Positions 48,437-57,336 of a DNA stretch of 64,000 nt are shown in pieces. The notes under the pieces are model-generated. The model was not told the origin of the DNA and did not search any database. It was given only the letters and a program-made list of their open reading frames with translations. Numbering within the stretch: position 1 is the first letter of the stretch; every line of letters starts with the position of its first letter. Origin of the DNA: an uncultured Pelagibacteraceae bacterium (GTDB taxonomy: Bacteria; Pseudomonadota; Alphaproteobacteria; Pelagibacterales; Pelagibacteraceae); the NCBI GenBank assembly GCA_902634485.1, contig CACPKA010000003.1, positions 1 through 64,000 on the forward strand. Reading direction: 5' to 3'. Made by a program: the position numbers and the translations under genes.

Positions 48437-50174
48437 AAAAAATTTTCTAATCTTAATTATAAGTATTTTTTTTTTTCAAGAATCCTTTTCTACTGAACCT
48501 GTAGACATATGGAAAATTGAAGATCAAAAAAATGAACAAAATAATATTTCTAGTAATGATGATATTGAGAGTGATAACTCGCTAGATCAATCTGTTTATG
48601 AAATCATCAGCAATTCAAATGATGAAAATCAAGTTAATCAAGAAGAAGAATTACTTTCAAAAAAAATTGATATTGTAGGTATATATGATCCATCAGAAAA
48701 TGATCTTTCTATTGATATGTGGACAAATTCAAATGGAGAAAAGATTTTAGAAATAATTAGTAAACTTGAAAAATTAAATTTGTCAAAAGATGCTTCTAAT
48801 ATTTTAAATATTTCTCTTCTAACAAATTCATATATTCCAGAGAAAAATATAACCAATGAAGAATTTTTAAAAATTAAATCAGATTGGCTTTTAAAACAAA
48901 AAAATTTAGATTTAATTGAAATTTATTTAATAAAAAATAAAAATCTTAAAAATAATTCTGATTTAATTAAATATTATGTAAATTATTACTTATCTAGATC
49001 AGATCTCAAAAAATCATGTGATATTTTTAATAATCTTAATATGAAGCTTGATAATAATTATTTAATAAAATTTAAAATTTATTGTTTGATTAACTCAAAC
49101 AAGAATGAAGAAGCACAGTTATATTTAGATTTATTTAAAGAGGAAGGTTTTGAAGATAATTTTTTTGAAAAAAAATTCTTTAACTTAATTGGTTATGAAG
49201 AAGAACCTAACGTAGAAATTTCTGAAGAAACATTATTAGATTTTCATTTATCACATAGAACAAATCAAAATTTTGTTTTTGAACCAAAAATAGACACAAA
49301 TAAATTAATTTGGAAGTATTTATCTTATTCTAATTTATTAGAAAATATTGATCTAGTCGATCTAGAAGATCAAGAAAAATTGGATACTATAGAGATGGCA
49401 ACTCATGAAAAAAATTATGAAGAGGAAGAATTATATGGTCTTTATGAACGTTATAAATTTAATATAAATCAACTTTTAACTGTAGAAGAATCACATAAGC
49501 TTCTATCTCGTTCTGAATCTAGAGCTTTAATTTATCAAGGAATTTTAATTACTAAAGACACACCCGAAAAAATAAAGTTAATTAAAATGTTAAAAGATTC
49601 TTTTCAAAGCGATGAGATTACAAATGCTTTTGATTTAAAACTAGAAGAATTTTTAAAACAGATCAGCGAAGAGGAAATTCCTTCAAATTATACAAATTTT
49701 TATAAAACTTACAAAAAAACTGATAAACCTAATGATAATAAAATAAAATTTAATAATAAGATTATTCATCAATCAAAAATTTTAAATTATTTTAAAAATG
49801 ATTTGAGTGTAAAAGATATCGAAAAGGATTTAGAAAGTTTATTAAAAAAAATAAAAAAAGATAAAAAATATTTTTTTTCAATTAAAGACATCATTTTATT
49901 AGAGTCCTTAAAATCTGATGGGTATATATTTAAAAAGAAATACGAGAAACTTTATGAACCTATAGATCCAAATATACCGTATGATATACAAATTTTGATA
50001 AATAAAGATGAGATCGGTCTTGCTTTATTAAGATTAGTTCAAATTATCGGAGAAGATAAAATAGAGGATATAGATCCAGAGACTTTCTATTTTATCATAA
50101 GTGTCTTAAATCAGCTAAACTTAGATAGGTTAAGAAATGTTTTATTATTAAAAGTTCTTCCTTTAAAAGTTTGA
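48411..50174 (+). CDS. Exported helical protein of unknown function
   Basis: I take the ATG at 48411, not the in-frame TTG at 48357. This puts a good signal peptide at residues 1-27 (KILKLLNKKNF, hydrophobic core, cut after ESFS). The mature 560 residues are acidic and Asn-rich at the front (residues about 28-85), then mostly helical with a Leu/Ile/Tyr spacing that may be TPR-like or SEL1-like, for instance SDLIKYYVNYYLSRSDLKKSC. There is no Cys pair and no enzyme motif that I can see. It starts inside the small membrane protein gene and is followed by def after 21 bases. Probably periplasmic; the function is unknown. Confidence 0.65.
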   Translation: MKILKLLNKKNFLILIISIFFFQESFSTEPVDIWKIEDQKNEQNNISSNDDIESDNSLDQSVYEIISNSNDENQVNQEEELLSKKIDIVGIYDPSENDLSIDMWTNSNGEKILEIISKLEKLNLSKDASNILNISLLTNSYIPEKNITNEEFLKIKSDWLLKQKNLDLIEIYLIKNKNLKNNSDLIKYYVNYYLSRSDLKKSCDIFNNLNMKLDNNYLIKFKIYCLINSNKNEEAQLYLDLFKEEGFEDNFFEKKFFNLIGYEEEPNVEISEETLLDFHLSHRTNQNFVFEPKIDTNKLIWKYLSYSNLLENIDLVDLEDQEKLDTIEMATHEKNYEEEELYGLYERYKFNINQLLTVEESHKLLSRSESRALIYQGILITKDTPEKIKLIKMLKDSFQSDEITNAFDLKLEEFLKQISEEEIPSNYTNFYKTYKKTDKPNDNKIKFNNKIIHQSKILNYFKNDLSVKDIEKDLESLLKKIKKDKKYFFSIKDIILLESLKSDGYIFKKKYEKLYEPIDPNIPYDIQILINKDEIGLALLRLVQIIGEDKIEDIDPETFYFIISVLNQLNLDRLRNVLLLKVLPLKV

Positions 50175-50195
50175 AAATTATATTAGAATTAATTT

Positions 50196-50720
50196 ATGGC
50201 TATCAAAAAAATACTACAAGAACCAAATCCAATTTTGAGACAAATATCTAAAACAGTTGATAAAGTTACTTTAGATGAACAAGAGCTAATGAATAATATG
50301 TACGAAACAATGATAGCTGAAAAGGGTATTGGATTAGCAGCTATACAGATTGGTGTACCAAAAAGAATTATAGTTATAGATATACCAAAAGAGGAAAATA
50401 AAAGAGATCCAATTTATTTCGTAAATCCTGTTATTAAAAATCAAAGTAAAGATATGTCTAGATATGAAGAAGGATGTTTAAGCTTGAAGTCAGTATTTGT
50501 AGAAGTTGAGAGGCCAAGTTTTTGTGAAGTTGAATATTTAGATTATTTCGGAAAAAAACAAAATTTAAAATGTGATGACTTATTAGCAACCTGCATTCAG
50601 CATGAAATGGACCACTTAAATGGAGTCTTAATGATTGACTATCTTTCAAAATTAAAAAAATCAATGCTTATAAAAAAACTATCTAAGTTAAAAAGTAAAG
50701 AAGACAGAGTTGTTCTTTAG
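50196..50720 (+). CDS. def: Peptide deformylase
   Basis: A 174-residue metalloenzyme removing formyl from new proteins. All three motifs are present: GIGLAAIQIG, EEGCLSL (metal Cys) and QHEMDHLNG (two metal His and catalytic Glu). It is followed by fmt after 3 bases, the classic pair: Fmt adds the formyl group and Def removes it. Confidence 0.97.
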   Translation: MAIKKILQEPNPILRQISKTVDKVTLDEQELMNNMYETMIAEKGIGLAAIQIGVPKRIIVIDIPKEENKRDPIYFVNPVIKNQSKDMSRYEEGCLSLKSVFVEVERPSFCEVEYLDYFGKKQNLKCDDLLATCIQHEMDHLNGVLMIDYLSKLKKSMLIKKLSKLKSKEDRVVL

Positions 50721-50723
50721 TTT

Positions 50724-51647
50724 ATGAGTAAAAAGATAGTTTTTATGGGAACACCAAATTTTGCTGTTCCAATTTTAAAAAAAATTTATCAGAATGGATT
50801 TGAAATAGCAGCAGTTTATACACAGCCACCAAAAAAGTCAGACAGAGCTCAAAGAATAACGAAATCTCCGATCCACATATTAGCTGAAACTTTAAATTTA
50901 GAAGTTAGGACGCCAGAAAAAATTAAAGACAACAAAGATGAATATGAATATCTAAAAAAAATTAATGTAAGCTTAGGCGTGATTGTGGCTTTTGGGCAAA
51001 TCTTAACAAACGATATTTTAAGTTTAAGTAAAAATGGATTTATAAATATACACGCTTCAATATTACCTCGGTGGAGAGGAGCAGGACCCATTCAAAGAAC
51101 GATAATGAATGGAGATAAGGAAACAGGAATAAGCGTAATGAAAATAAATGAAAAATTAGATGCAGGTGATATTTCAAATATATTTAGAGTAAATATTTTA
51201 GAAAATGAAAATGCTCAAAGTTTAAATGAAAGACTTTCAATGTTAGCTGCAGATAAGATTTCAGATGTTATTGATAATATTTTTGATGGAACAACAATCT
51301 ACAAGGAGCAAAATCACGAAAATGCTACTTATGCAAAAAAAATTGAAAAATCTGAGAATAAGATCAATTGGAATGATGATGCAAAAAGAATAGTAGATAA
51401 AATTAATGGCTTATTTCCTTATTGTTACTTCATATATAAGGGTGTTAGATATAGAATTTTAAAAGCTTTGCTTTCAGGTTCAAGCGGTAAACCAGGGCAT
51501 GTATTGAATAAAAATCTTGAAATAACGTGTGGAAACAATTCTCTAAAAATTTTGGAAATTCAAAGAGAAGGCAAAAAAGCACAAAAAATAAATGAATTTT
51601 TGTTAGGTACAAAAATTGAAAAAGGTTCAGATTTGAACAATGTATAG
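50724..51647 (+). CDS. fmt: Methionyl-tRNA formyltransferase
   Basis: A 307-residue enzyme with VFMGTPNFAVPIL at the start, the catalytic Asn-His pair in FINIHASILPRWRGAGPIQR, and the Asp in KLDAGD. The C-terminal OB-like domain (about 205-307) binds initiator tRNA. The stop overlaps the truA start by 8 bases. Confidence 0.97.
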   Translation: MSKKIVFMGTPNFAVPILKKIYQNGFEIAAVYTQPPKKSDRAQRITKSPIHILAETLNLEVRTPEKIKDNKDEYEYLKKINVSLGVIVAFGQILTNDILSLSKNGFINIHASILPRWRGAGPIQRTIMNGDKETGISVMKINEKLDAGDISNIFRVNILENENAQSLNERLSMLAADKISDVIDNIFDGTTIYKEQNHENATYAKKIEKSENKINWNDDAKRIVDKINGLFPYCYFIYKGVRYRILKALLSGSSGKPGHVLNKNLEITCGNNSLKILEIQREGKKAQKINEFLLGTKIEKGSDLNNV

Positions 51648-52383
51648 ATATCAAATTTTAGTTGAATATGCCTCATTACCAAAGTTTGTAGGTTGGCAAA
51701 AACAATCGAAAGGTAAAAGTATCCAAAAAGAAATTGAAAAAATACTTACAAAATTATTAAAACAAAAAACTATAATTTATGCAGCCGGTCGTACAGATAA
51801 AAGTGTTGCTGCACTTGGTCAATCTGCTCATTTTGATACTAAATTAAAAATTAAAGAAATTAATAAATTTATTAAATCTTTGAATTTTTTTTTAAATCCA
51901 AAAAAAATTTCCATAATTAATATTTACAAAAAAAATAAAAAATTTCATGCAAGATATTCTGCGAAAGAAAGAGTTTATAAATATTTTATTATAAATCGTC
52001 TAGCTAGCCCAATCTTAGAATATGAAAGAGCTTGGCATATAAGAAAAAAATTAAATATTAAATTGTTAAAAGAAGGGGCTAAAAAATTAGTTGGAACTCA
52101 TGACTTTAGTACCATGAGAGCAAAAAATTGTTATGCCAAAAGTCCTATAAAAAAAATTAACAGAATAACTATAAAAAATACTAATAAAAAAATTGAAATT
52201 CAATTTAGATCAAAATCTTTTTTAAGAAACCAAGTTAGGTCAATGGTTGGATGTTTAAAATATTTAGCAGAAAAGAAGTGGGATATTAATAAGTTTGAAA
52301 ATGTTTTTAAATCGAAAAAAAGAGAAAATTGCGCTCCCCCAGCACCCGCTCATGGGCTTTTTTTAGAAAAAATTATCTATTAA
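51640..52383 (+). CDS. truA: tRNA pseudouridine synthase A
   Basis: A 247-residue enzyme making pseudouridine at positions 38-40 of tRNA anticodon arms. The catalytic Asp is in AAGRTDKSVAALGQ (near residue 52). FHARYSAKERVYKY and FLRNQVRSMVGCL are the other family motifs. It begins inside fmt and ends 11 bases inside the convergent SET-domain gene. Confidence 0.96.
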   Translation: MYRYQILVEYASLPKFVGWQKQSKGKSIQKEIEKILTKLLKQKTIIYAAGRTDKSVAALGQSAHFDTKLKIKEINKFIKSLNFFLNPKKISIINIYKKNKKFHARYSAKERVYKYFIINRLASPILEYERAWHIRKKLNIKLLKEGAKKLVGTHDFSTMRAKNCYAKSPIKKINRITIKNTNKKIEIQFRSKSFLRNQVRSMVGCLKYLAEKKWDINKFENVFKSKKRENCAPPAPAHGLFLEKIIY

Positions 52384-52849
52384 TTCTTAAATTTTTTTTA
52401 AATTTTTTATTAATTCTCCAGCGGCTTTCTGTCCTAACAATATAACCGCAGCAATTTTTTGATCTACATTTACAAGGAAATTGTTTATAGTCTGAGTCAT
52501 AACCGAATCCATAATCACAAGTTATCTCTTCACCTTTTTTAATATCTTTTATTGCTGTAATCCAAATTTTTAATCCTTTTCCTTCGTAATCAGCGTTATT
52601 ATTGCAGCTATGATTAATTAAGCGCGCAGTGTTCCAAGAAACGTCACCATCTAAATCATATCTATTGTTTAAATTAAAAAGATAGATTGGTTTGTTATTG
52701 TCAAATTTGGGATTTTCGTCACTTTGTTTTCTTGTAATTACATGACCTATATAATCTATAATTTTGGTTCCTTCTTTAATATTTTTTGTTGCATAAAGAC
52801 CCCGACCATTTCTGTCAATATTTGATTTTTTAATTTTATAAGGTTTCAT
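52373..52849 (-). CDS. SET-domain protein lysine methyltransferase-like protein
   Basis: The 158 residues are almost entirely one SET domain: GRGLYATKNIKEGTKIIDYIGH (short first motif), ARLINHSCNNNADYE (NHSC, the SAM pseudoknot), and GEEITCDYGFGY. The end carries the post-SET zinc cluster Cys in CKCRSKNCCGYI. All parts a SET methyltransferase needs appear intact. Bacterial SET proteins are uncommon and their targets mostly unknown; ribosomal or other lysines are possible. The next upstream gene on the same strand is an HDAC-family deacetylase, so two lysine-modifying enzyme types lie together. Confidence 0.85.
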   Translation of the reverse strand: MKPYKIKKSNIDRNGRGLYATKNIKEGTKIIDYIGHVITRKQSDENPKFDNNKPIYLFNLNNRYDLDGDVSWNTARLINHSCNNNADYEGKGLKIWITAIKDIKKGEEITCDYGFGYDSDYKQFPCKCRSKNCCGYIVRTESRWRINKKFKKNLRINR

Positions 52850-52880
52850 TTAGATTTCTTTAATCAAAAATTTTTTATTT

Positions 52881-53810
52881 TCAATTAAATTCTACTAATG
52901 CATCAACGTGTCTCTTAGTATCATCCTGGAGCGCTTGTAAGTCATATCCACCTTCTAAGATTGAAATAACTTTGCCATTACAAAATTTCTTTGTGGTTTC
53001 TAGTATTCTTTTTGTAATATGATAAAAATCTTCGGTTCCAAGTTTAAAAGAAGCTAAGGGGTCCCTTAAATCACTATCAAATCCAGCACTTATTAAAACA
53101 AATTCTGGTTTAAATTGTTCTAATCTTTTTAAAGCAAATTCAAAAGCATTTAAATATTCTTCTGAATTTGTACCAGCTGGCAATGGTATATTACAAATAT
53201 TATTAAATTTACCTTTTTCTTTTTCAGAACCTGTACCAGGGTAAAAAGGATATTGATGAGTTGAGATGAATAAAACATTTTCATTATCATAAAATATGTC
53301 TTGTGTGCCGTTCCCATGATGAACATCAAAATCAACTATAGCAATTTTTTTATATTTATATTTATTTAGTAAATATTGACCACCGATTGAAACATTATTG
53401 AATATACAGAAACCAGCTCCTTTATTTTGCGATGAATGATGTCCTGGAGGACGGACACAGCAAAAAGCATTTTTGAATTCTTTATTTTCAACACCATCTA
53501 TTGCTGTAATAATTGAACCCACTGCATCGAATGTTGCTTTTTTACTCCCAGGCGAAATAATAGTATCACCATCTAATGACGAAAAACCTTTTGTTGGAAA
53601 GGAATTTTTTACTAATTCAATATAATCTTTATCATGAGTATTTTTTAAAATTTTATCAGTAATGATTGTTGGTTTTTTCCACAAAATATTTTTATTATTA
53701 AATTTTTTAAAGTTTTCAATAACTACAGATACTCTTGCTACTTGTTCAGGATGCCCAGGTCCGGTATCATGACCCTGGTAGGTGTCGGAAGTTATTAAAC
53801 CAGTTTTCAT
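52881..53810 (-). CDS. Histone-deacetylase-family amidohydrolase
   Basis: A 309-residue zinc deacetylase of the HDAC class II/AcuC-like group. The His pair H124-H125 in CVRPPGHHSSQ, the metal Asp/His in IVDFDVHHGNGTQDIF, the second Asp in ISAGFDSDLRDP and the Tyr in LEGGYDL are intact. Bacterial members act on acetylated proteins (AcuC) or polyamines; the sequence does not decide which. The stop of dapE-side translation abuts its start: its ATG is directly next to the dapE end with no spacer in the minus-strand order dapE then this gene. It is 31 bases upstream of the SET gene. Confidence 0.87.
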   Translation of the reverse strand: MKTGLITSDTYQGHDTGPGHPEQVARVSVVIENFKKFNNKNILWKKPTIITDKILKNTHDKDYIELVKNSFPTKGFSSLDGDTIISPGSKKATFDAVGSIITAIDGVENKEFKNAFCCVRPPGHHSSQNKGAGFCIFNNVSIGGQYLLNKYKYKKIAIVDFDVHHGNGTQDIFYDNENVLFISTHQYPFYPGTGSEKEKGKFNNICNIPLPAGTNSEEYLNAFEFALKRLEQFKPEFVLISAGFDSDLRDPLASFKLGTEDFYHITKRILETTKKFCNGKVISILEGGYDLQALQDDTKRHVDALVEFN

Positions 53811-54950
53811 TTAAAAATAATTTTCTAAAATTTTATGATATATTTTAGTCAATTTTTTCAAATCTGAAATAGATGTTTTTTCATTAATCATATGAATGCT
53901 GTCATTTCTTAATCCTAATTCTAATCTTGGAATTGACCCTAAAAATCGGCTATCACTTGTTCCACCTTTACAATTTAATTTTGCTACGTTTCCTGTGATT
54001 TTTTTTATAATTTTTTTAACCATGTAAATTTCTTTATTAGGCTGAGTATAAAAAGCCTCGCCACTAACTCTATACTCTATTCTAGTTTTACATTTTTCTT
54101 TTTTTGCAACTGTATTAATTATTTTATTAAATTTTTTCTTTAATGAAAACGATTTATGTTTTGAGTTAAACCTTACATTAAATTTTGCACTTGCAGATTG
54201 TGGTACTACGTTTTCTGAAAAGTTTTCTACATTCATTTTTGTAAACTCTAGATTTGATGGAGGCATGAATTTTGTACCTTTGTCCAGAGATATACTTTTT
54301 AGTTTTGTGATTATTTTAGCTAGAGCTGTACATGGATTAATATATGATCCATAAAATGCTGAGTGACCACTTTTACCATATACATTAATTATCCCATTCA
54401 TAGAACCGCGTCTCCCAATTCTAATTTCATCTCCAACTGATCTATTTGAAGATGGCTCTGCAACAATTGAAAAATCAATTTTTTCTCTTCTTTTTTTAAG
54501 ATATTTAATAACCTCAGGCGTTCCTAGCCCCGTTGTCTCCTCATCTGCAGCAATAATAATTGAAATAGATCCTTTAAATTTTTTATTTTTAACAAAGGTA
54601 CTAATTGCACTTATAAAACAAGCTATTCCACCTTTCATATCTTGAGATCCTCTGCCGTTTAAATATCCTTTTCTTATGACACCTTTAAATGGTGGAATTT
54701 TCCAATTATTAAGGTTTGCCACTACATCAGTATGTCCTAAAAAATTTATATGAGGTTTTGATTTACCAAATTTAGCATACAAATTTAAGGCAGGCTTTGA
54801 ATCGGCTCCTTTAGATTTAATAATTTTACATCTAAAACCAATTGAGGATAATTTTTTGGATAAAAATTTCATTATACCTTTATCTTCAGTTTTAACTGTT
54901 GGAAATCTTATTAGCTCTTGAGCTAATTGTAATTCATTGTAAGTTTTCAT
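53811..54950 (-). CDS. dapE: Succinyl-diaminopimelate desuccinylase
   Basis: A 379-residue M20-family zinc amidohydrolase. GHTDVV (first His) and GRGSQDMKGGIACFI, ADEETTGLGT (catalytic Glu pair) and KGGTSDSRFL near the end are family motifs. It frees meso-type diaminopimelate precursors for lysine and peptidoglycan. dapD lies 4 bases upstream, so the succinylase branch of lysine synthesis is represented by two consecutive genes. Confidence 0.95.
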   Translation of the reverse strand: MKTYNELQLAQELIRFPTVKTEDKGIMKFLSKKLSSIGFRCKIIKSKGADSKPALNLYAKFGKSKPHINFLGHTDVVANLNNWKIPPFKGVIRKGYLNGRGSQDMKGGIACFISAISTFVKNKKFKGSISIIIAADEETTGLGTPEVIKYLKKRREKIDFSIVAEPSSNRSVGDEIRIGRRGSMNGIINVYGKSGHSAFYGSYINPCTALAKIITKLKSISLDKGTKFMPPSNLEFTKMNVENFSENVVPQSASAKFNVRFNSKHKSFSLKKKFNKIINTVAKKEKCKTRIEYRVSGEAFYTQPNKEIYMVKKIIKKITGNVAKLNCKGGTSDSRFLGSIPRLELGLRNDSIHMINEKTSISDLKKLTKIYHKILENYF

Positions 54951-54954
54951 TAGT

Positions 54955-55785
54955 CTATTCTCTTAAAAGATCGTTTATAGAAGTTTTAGATCTAGTTTTT
55001 TCATCAACTTGTTTAATTATAACTGCACAATATAAAGATGGTGCGCTGTGATTATTTTTATCTGGTAAAGATCCAGGCACAACTACTGAATATGGAGGTA
55101 TTTTTCCGTAAGTTATTTCACCTGTTTTTCTATTAACAATTTTTGTTGATTGACCAATATACATTCCCATACTTAAAACCGATCCTTCTCCAACTATTAC
55201 ACCTTCAACCACTTCGGACATGGCGCCTACAAAAACATTATCTTCAATAATAGTTGGTAATGCTTGAGCGGGTTCCAAGACACCCCCAATTCCAGATCCA
55301 GCTGATATATGGCAGTTCTTACCTATTTGACAACAACTTCCTGCACGTGAAAATGTATCAAGCATAGTACCTTCATCAATGTATGCACCTATATTAACAT
55401 AGCACGGCATAAGAACAGCATTCTTTCCAATGAAAGAGCCCGGTCGTACTGGACTATTGGGAGTCATACGGAAACCAGCGGCCTCATGTTGTTCTTTTGT
55501 CCAGTTGGCAGTTTTACCTTTTAATAAGTGTGCTTTATCATACCAACTACTATATGGCCCGCTCAAATTTTCCATTGGATAAATTCTAAAACTTAACATT
55601 ATAGCTTTTTTTAGATGTTGATGAGTTATCCACTCACCATTAATTTTTTCTGCAACACGTGACTTACCACTATCTAAATCACTGATAACCCTATTAATGG
55701 CATCTTTTAGTGATTGATCTGAATTCTGATTTACTTGATCTTTATTTTCCCAAGCTTCGTTTATAATTTTTTCAATATCACTCAT
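54955..55785 (-). CDS. dapD: Tetrahydrodipicolinate N-succinyltransferase
   Basis: A 276-residue left-handed beta-helix enzyme: N-terminal helical part, then hexapeptide repeats (GKNAVLMPCYVNIGAYIDEG, GSGIGGVLEPAQALPTIIEDN cut at the usual points) and a C-terminal strand. It adds succinyl from succinyl-CoA to tetrahydrodipicolinate; dapE follows and later removes it. Length matches the family. Confidence 0.97.
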   Translation of the reverse strand: MSDIEKIINEAWENKDQVNQNSDQSLKDAINRVISDLDSGKSRVAEKINGEWITHQHLKKAIMLSFRIYPMENLSGPYSSWYDKAHLLKGKTANWTKEQHEAAGFRMTPNSPVRPGSFIGKNAVLMPCYVNIGAYIDEGTMLDTFSRAGSCCQIGKNCHISAGSGIGGVLEPAQALPTIIEDNVFVGAMSEVVEGVIVGEGSVLSMGMYIGQSTKIVNRKTGEITYGKIPPYSVVVPGSLPDKNNHSAPSLYCAVIIKQVDEKTRSKTSINDLLRE

Positions 55786-55789
55786 AATA

Positions 55790-56479
55790 TTATTCCTCTT
55801 TTAATAACCTTATTTTTTTTAAAAATAAAGCAAGATTATCAATTTTATAATCAATCACATCTTTATATTTTTCTATGTCATTAATTGGTTGATCATTAAT
55901 AAACCAAACTTTTGTCATGTTTTTTGCTGTATCAGATGAGAGGTTTTTAGCAATATCTTCTATATAAACAGTTTCTTCACTAGCAGGAATCTGAAACTTG
56001 TCGCACATTAATTTAAGTGATTCTGGGTTAGGTTTTGGTTTAAATTGAAAATCTACAATATCCATGATTTTTCCTTCAAACAAATCATCAATACCTATTT
56101 TTTTCATACAATTAATTGCATGCTCCTTACTTCCATTGGTTGCACAATATGTTTTCACATTTAATTTTAACAGTTCTTCTCTTAACTCTATATCCTTTTT
56201 AAGACAGTCATAATTTATATTGTGTACATATTTAAGGAACTCTTTGCCATTTATCAAATCTGGATAATTTTTCATTAATCCATTTAAAGAAGTATCGAAC
56301 TTATAAAAATAATCTGCTTGAATTTCTTTTGCTTTAATTTTGTCTATATCAAGTTTAATTGATATAAATTCTGTCATTCTGGCTGATACTTGGCCAAATA
56401 AAGTTTTTAAATATTTTGGATGATAAACGCAGCCATCCATATCTAAAATTAAATACTTTACTTTTTTCAGATCTTTCAT
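55790..56479 (-). CDS. HAD-superfamily pyrimidine 5'-nucleotidase-like phosphatase
   Basis: A 229-residue HAD protein with the nucleophile Asp in LILDMDGCVYHP (DxDGxVY, the SDT1/pyrimidine 5'-nucleotidase pattern), motif II Thr/Ser in CATNGS, the Lys in FKPKPNPESL and the acidic motif in VYIEDIAKNL. A helical cap lies at residues about 20-95. It removes phosphate from small substrates, perhaps nucleotides. It sits between dapD (4 bases) and argB (overlap ATGA), a common alphaproteobacterial neighbourhood. Confidence 0.82.
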   Translation of the reverse strand: MKDLKKVKYLILDMDGCVYHPKYLKTLFGQVSARMTEFISIKLDIDKIKAKEIQADYFYKFDTSLNGLMKNYPDLINGKEFLKYVHNINYDCLKKDIELREELLKLNVKTYCATNGSKEHAINCMKKIGIDDLFEGKIMDIVDFQFKPKPNPESLKLMCDKFQIPASEETVYIEDIAKNLSSDTAKNMTKVWFINDQPINDIEKYKDVIDYKIDNLALFLKKIRLLKEE

Positions 56480-57336
56480 TTTCTGATTAAAGTTCCAGCA
56501 CCTTTATCAGAAAATAATTCAAATAAAATTGAATGAGGTTTTCTTCCGTCAATTATTACAACTCCTCTTACTCCATTATTAACTGCATCTATGCAAGTAT
56601 TTATTTTTGGTATCATCCCACCCTTGATAACTTCTTGATCAACCATTTTTTCTGCAAGATCAGGGGTTATTTCTGAAATTAACTCATTATTATTCATTAC
56701 ACCTTCTATATCTGTCATTAGTAAAAGTCTTCTTGATTTTAGTTTTTTGGCAATAGCTCCTGCAGCAATATCAGCATTAATATTAAATGTTTGATTATCT
56801 TTTAGACCTATAGGTGCAATTACTGGAATCTGACTAGCATTAATTATTTCATTTAAAAAATTTGTTTTGATTTCAGTGGGCTTTCCAACATATCCAAGCT
56901 CTTCTTTTTCAGATTCAACTAAAATTATATTATTTTCTTTTGTTGTAATTGATTTTGCATCACAAGACTTTGTTTTTAAAGCATCAACAATTTCTTTATT
57001 AAATTTTATTAAAACATCCTCAACTACTTTTATAGTATCTTGATTTGTAACTCTTAAACCCTCTAAAAAGGTGCTTTGAATATTTAATTCCTTTAATTTA
57101 TTATTTATTCTTTTTCCTCCGCCATGTACAATTATCGGAGTTAACCCTAATTTTTTAATAATAGCTATTTCAGATATAAATAAATTGAAAAGATTGGGAT
57201 TAATTAAAACACTTCCACCACATTTTATTACTATTTTTTCATCAATATATTTTCCAATATATTTTGTAACTTCGTCCGCTGTTGGTCCATTTGATGGTAA
57301 AATTGATTTAATTTTTACTTCTTCAGTTTTATTCAT
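56476..57336 (-). CDS. argB: Acetylglutamate kinase
   Basis: A 286-residue amino acid kinase, second step of arginine synthesis. IVIKCGGSVL (about residue 34), PIIVHGGGKRIN and the NINADIAAGAIA substrate/ATP region are diagnostic. The C-terminus KINTCIDAVNNGVRGVVIIDGR is also typical. It starts directly after the yidC stop in the minus-strand order. Confidence 0.96.
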   Translation of the reverse strand: MNKTEEVKIKSILPSNGPTADEVTKYIGKYIDEKIVIKCGGSVLINPNLFNLFISEIAIIKKLGLTPIIVHGGGKRINNKLKELNIQSTFLEGLRVTNQDTIKVVEDVLIKFNKEIVDALKTKSCDAKSITTKENNIILVESEKEELGYVGKPTEIKTNFLNEIINASQIPVIAPIGLKDNQTFNINADIAAGAIAKKLKSRRLLLMTDIEGVMNNNELISEITPDLAEKMVDQEVIKGGMIPKINTCIDAVNNGVRGVVIIDGRKPHSILFELFSDKGAGTLIRK

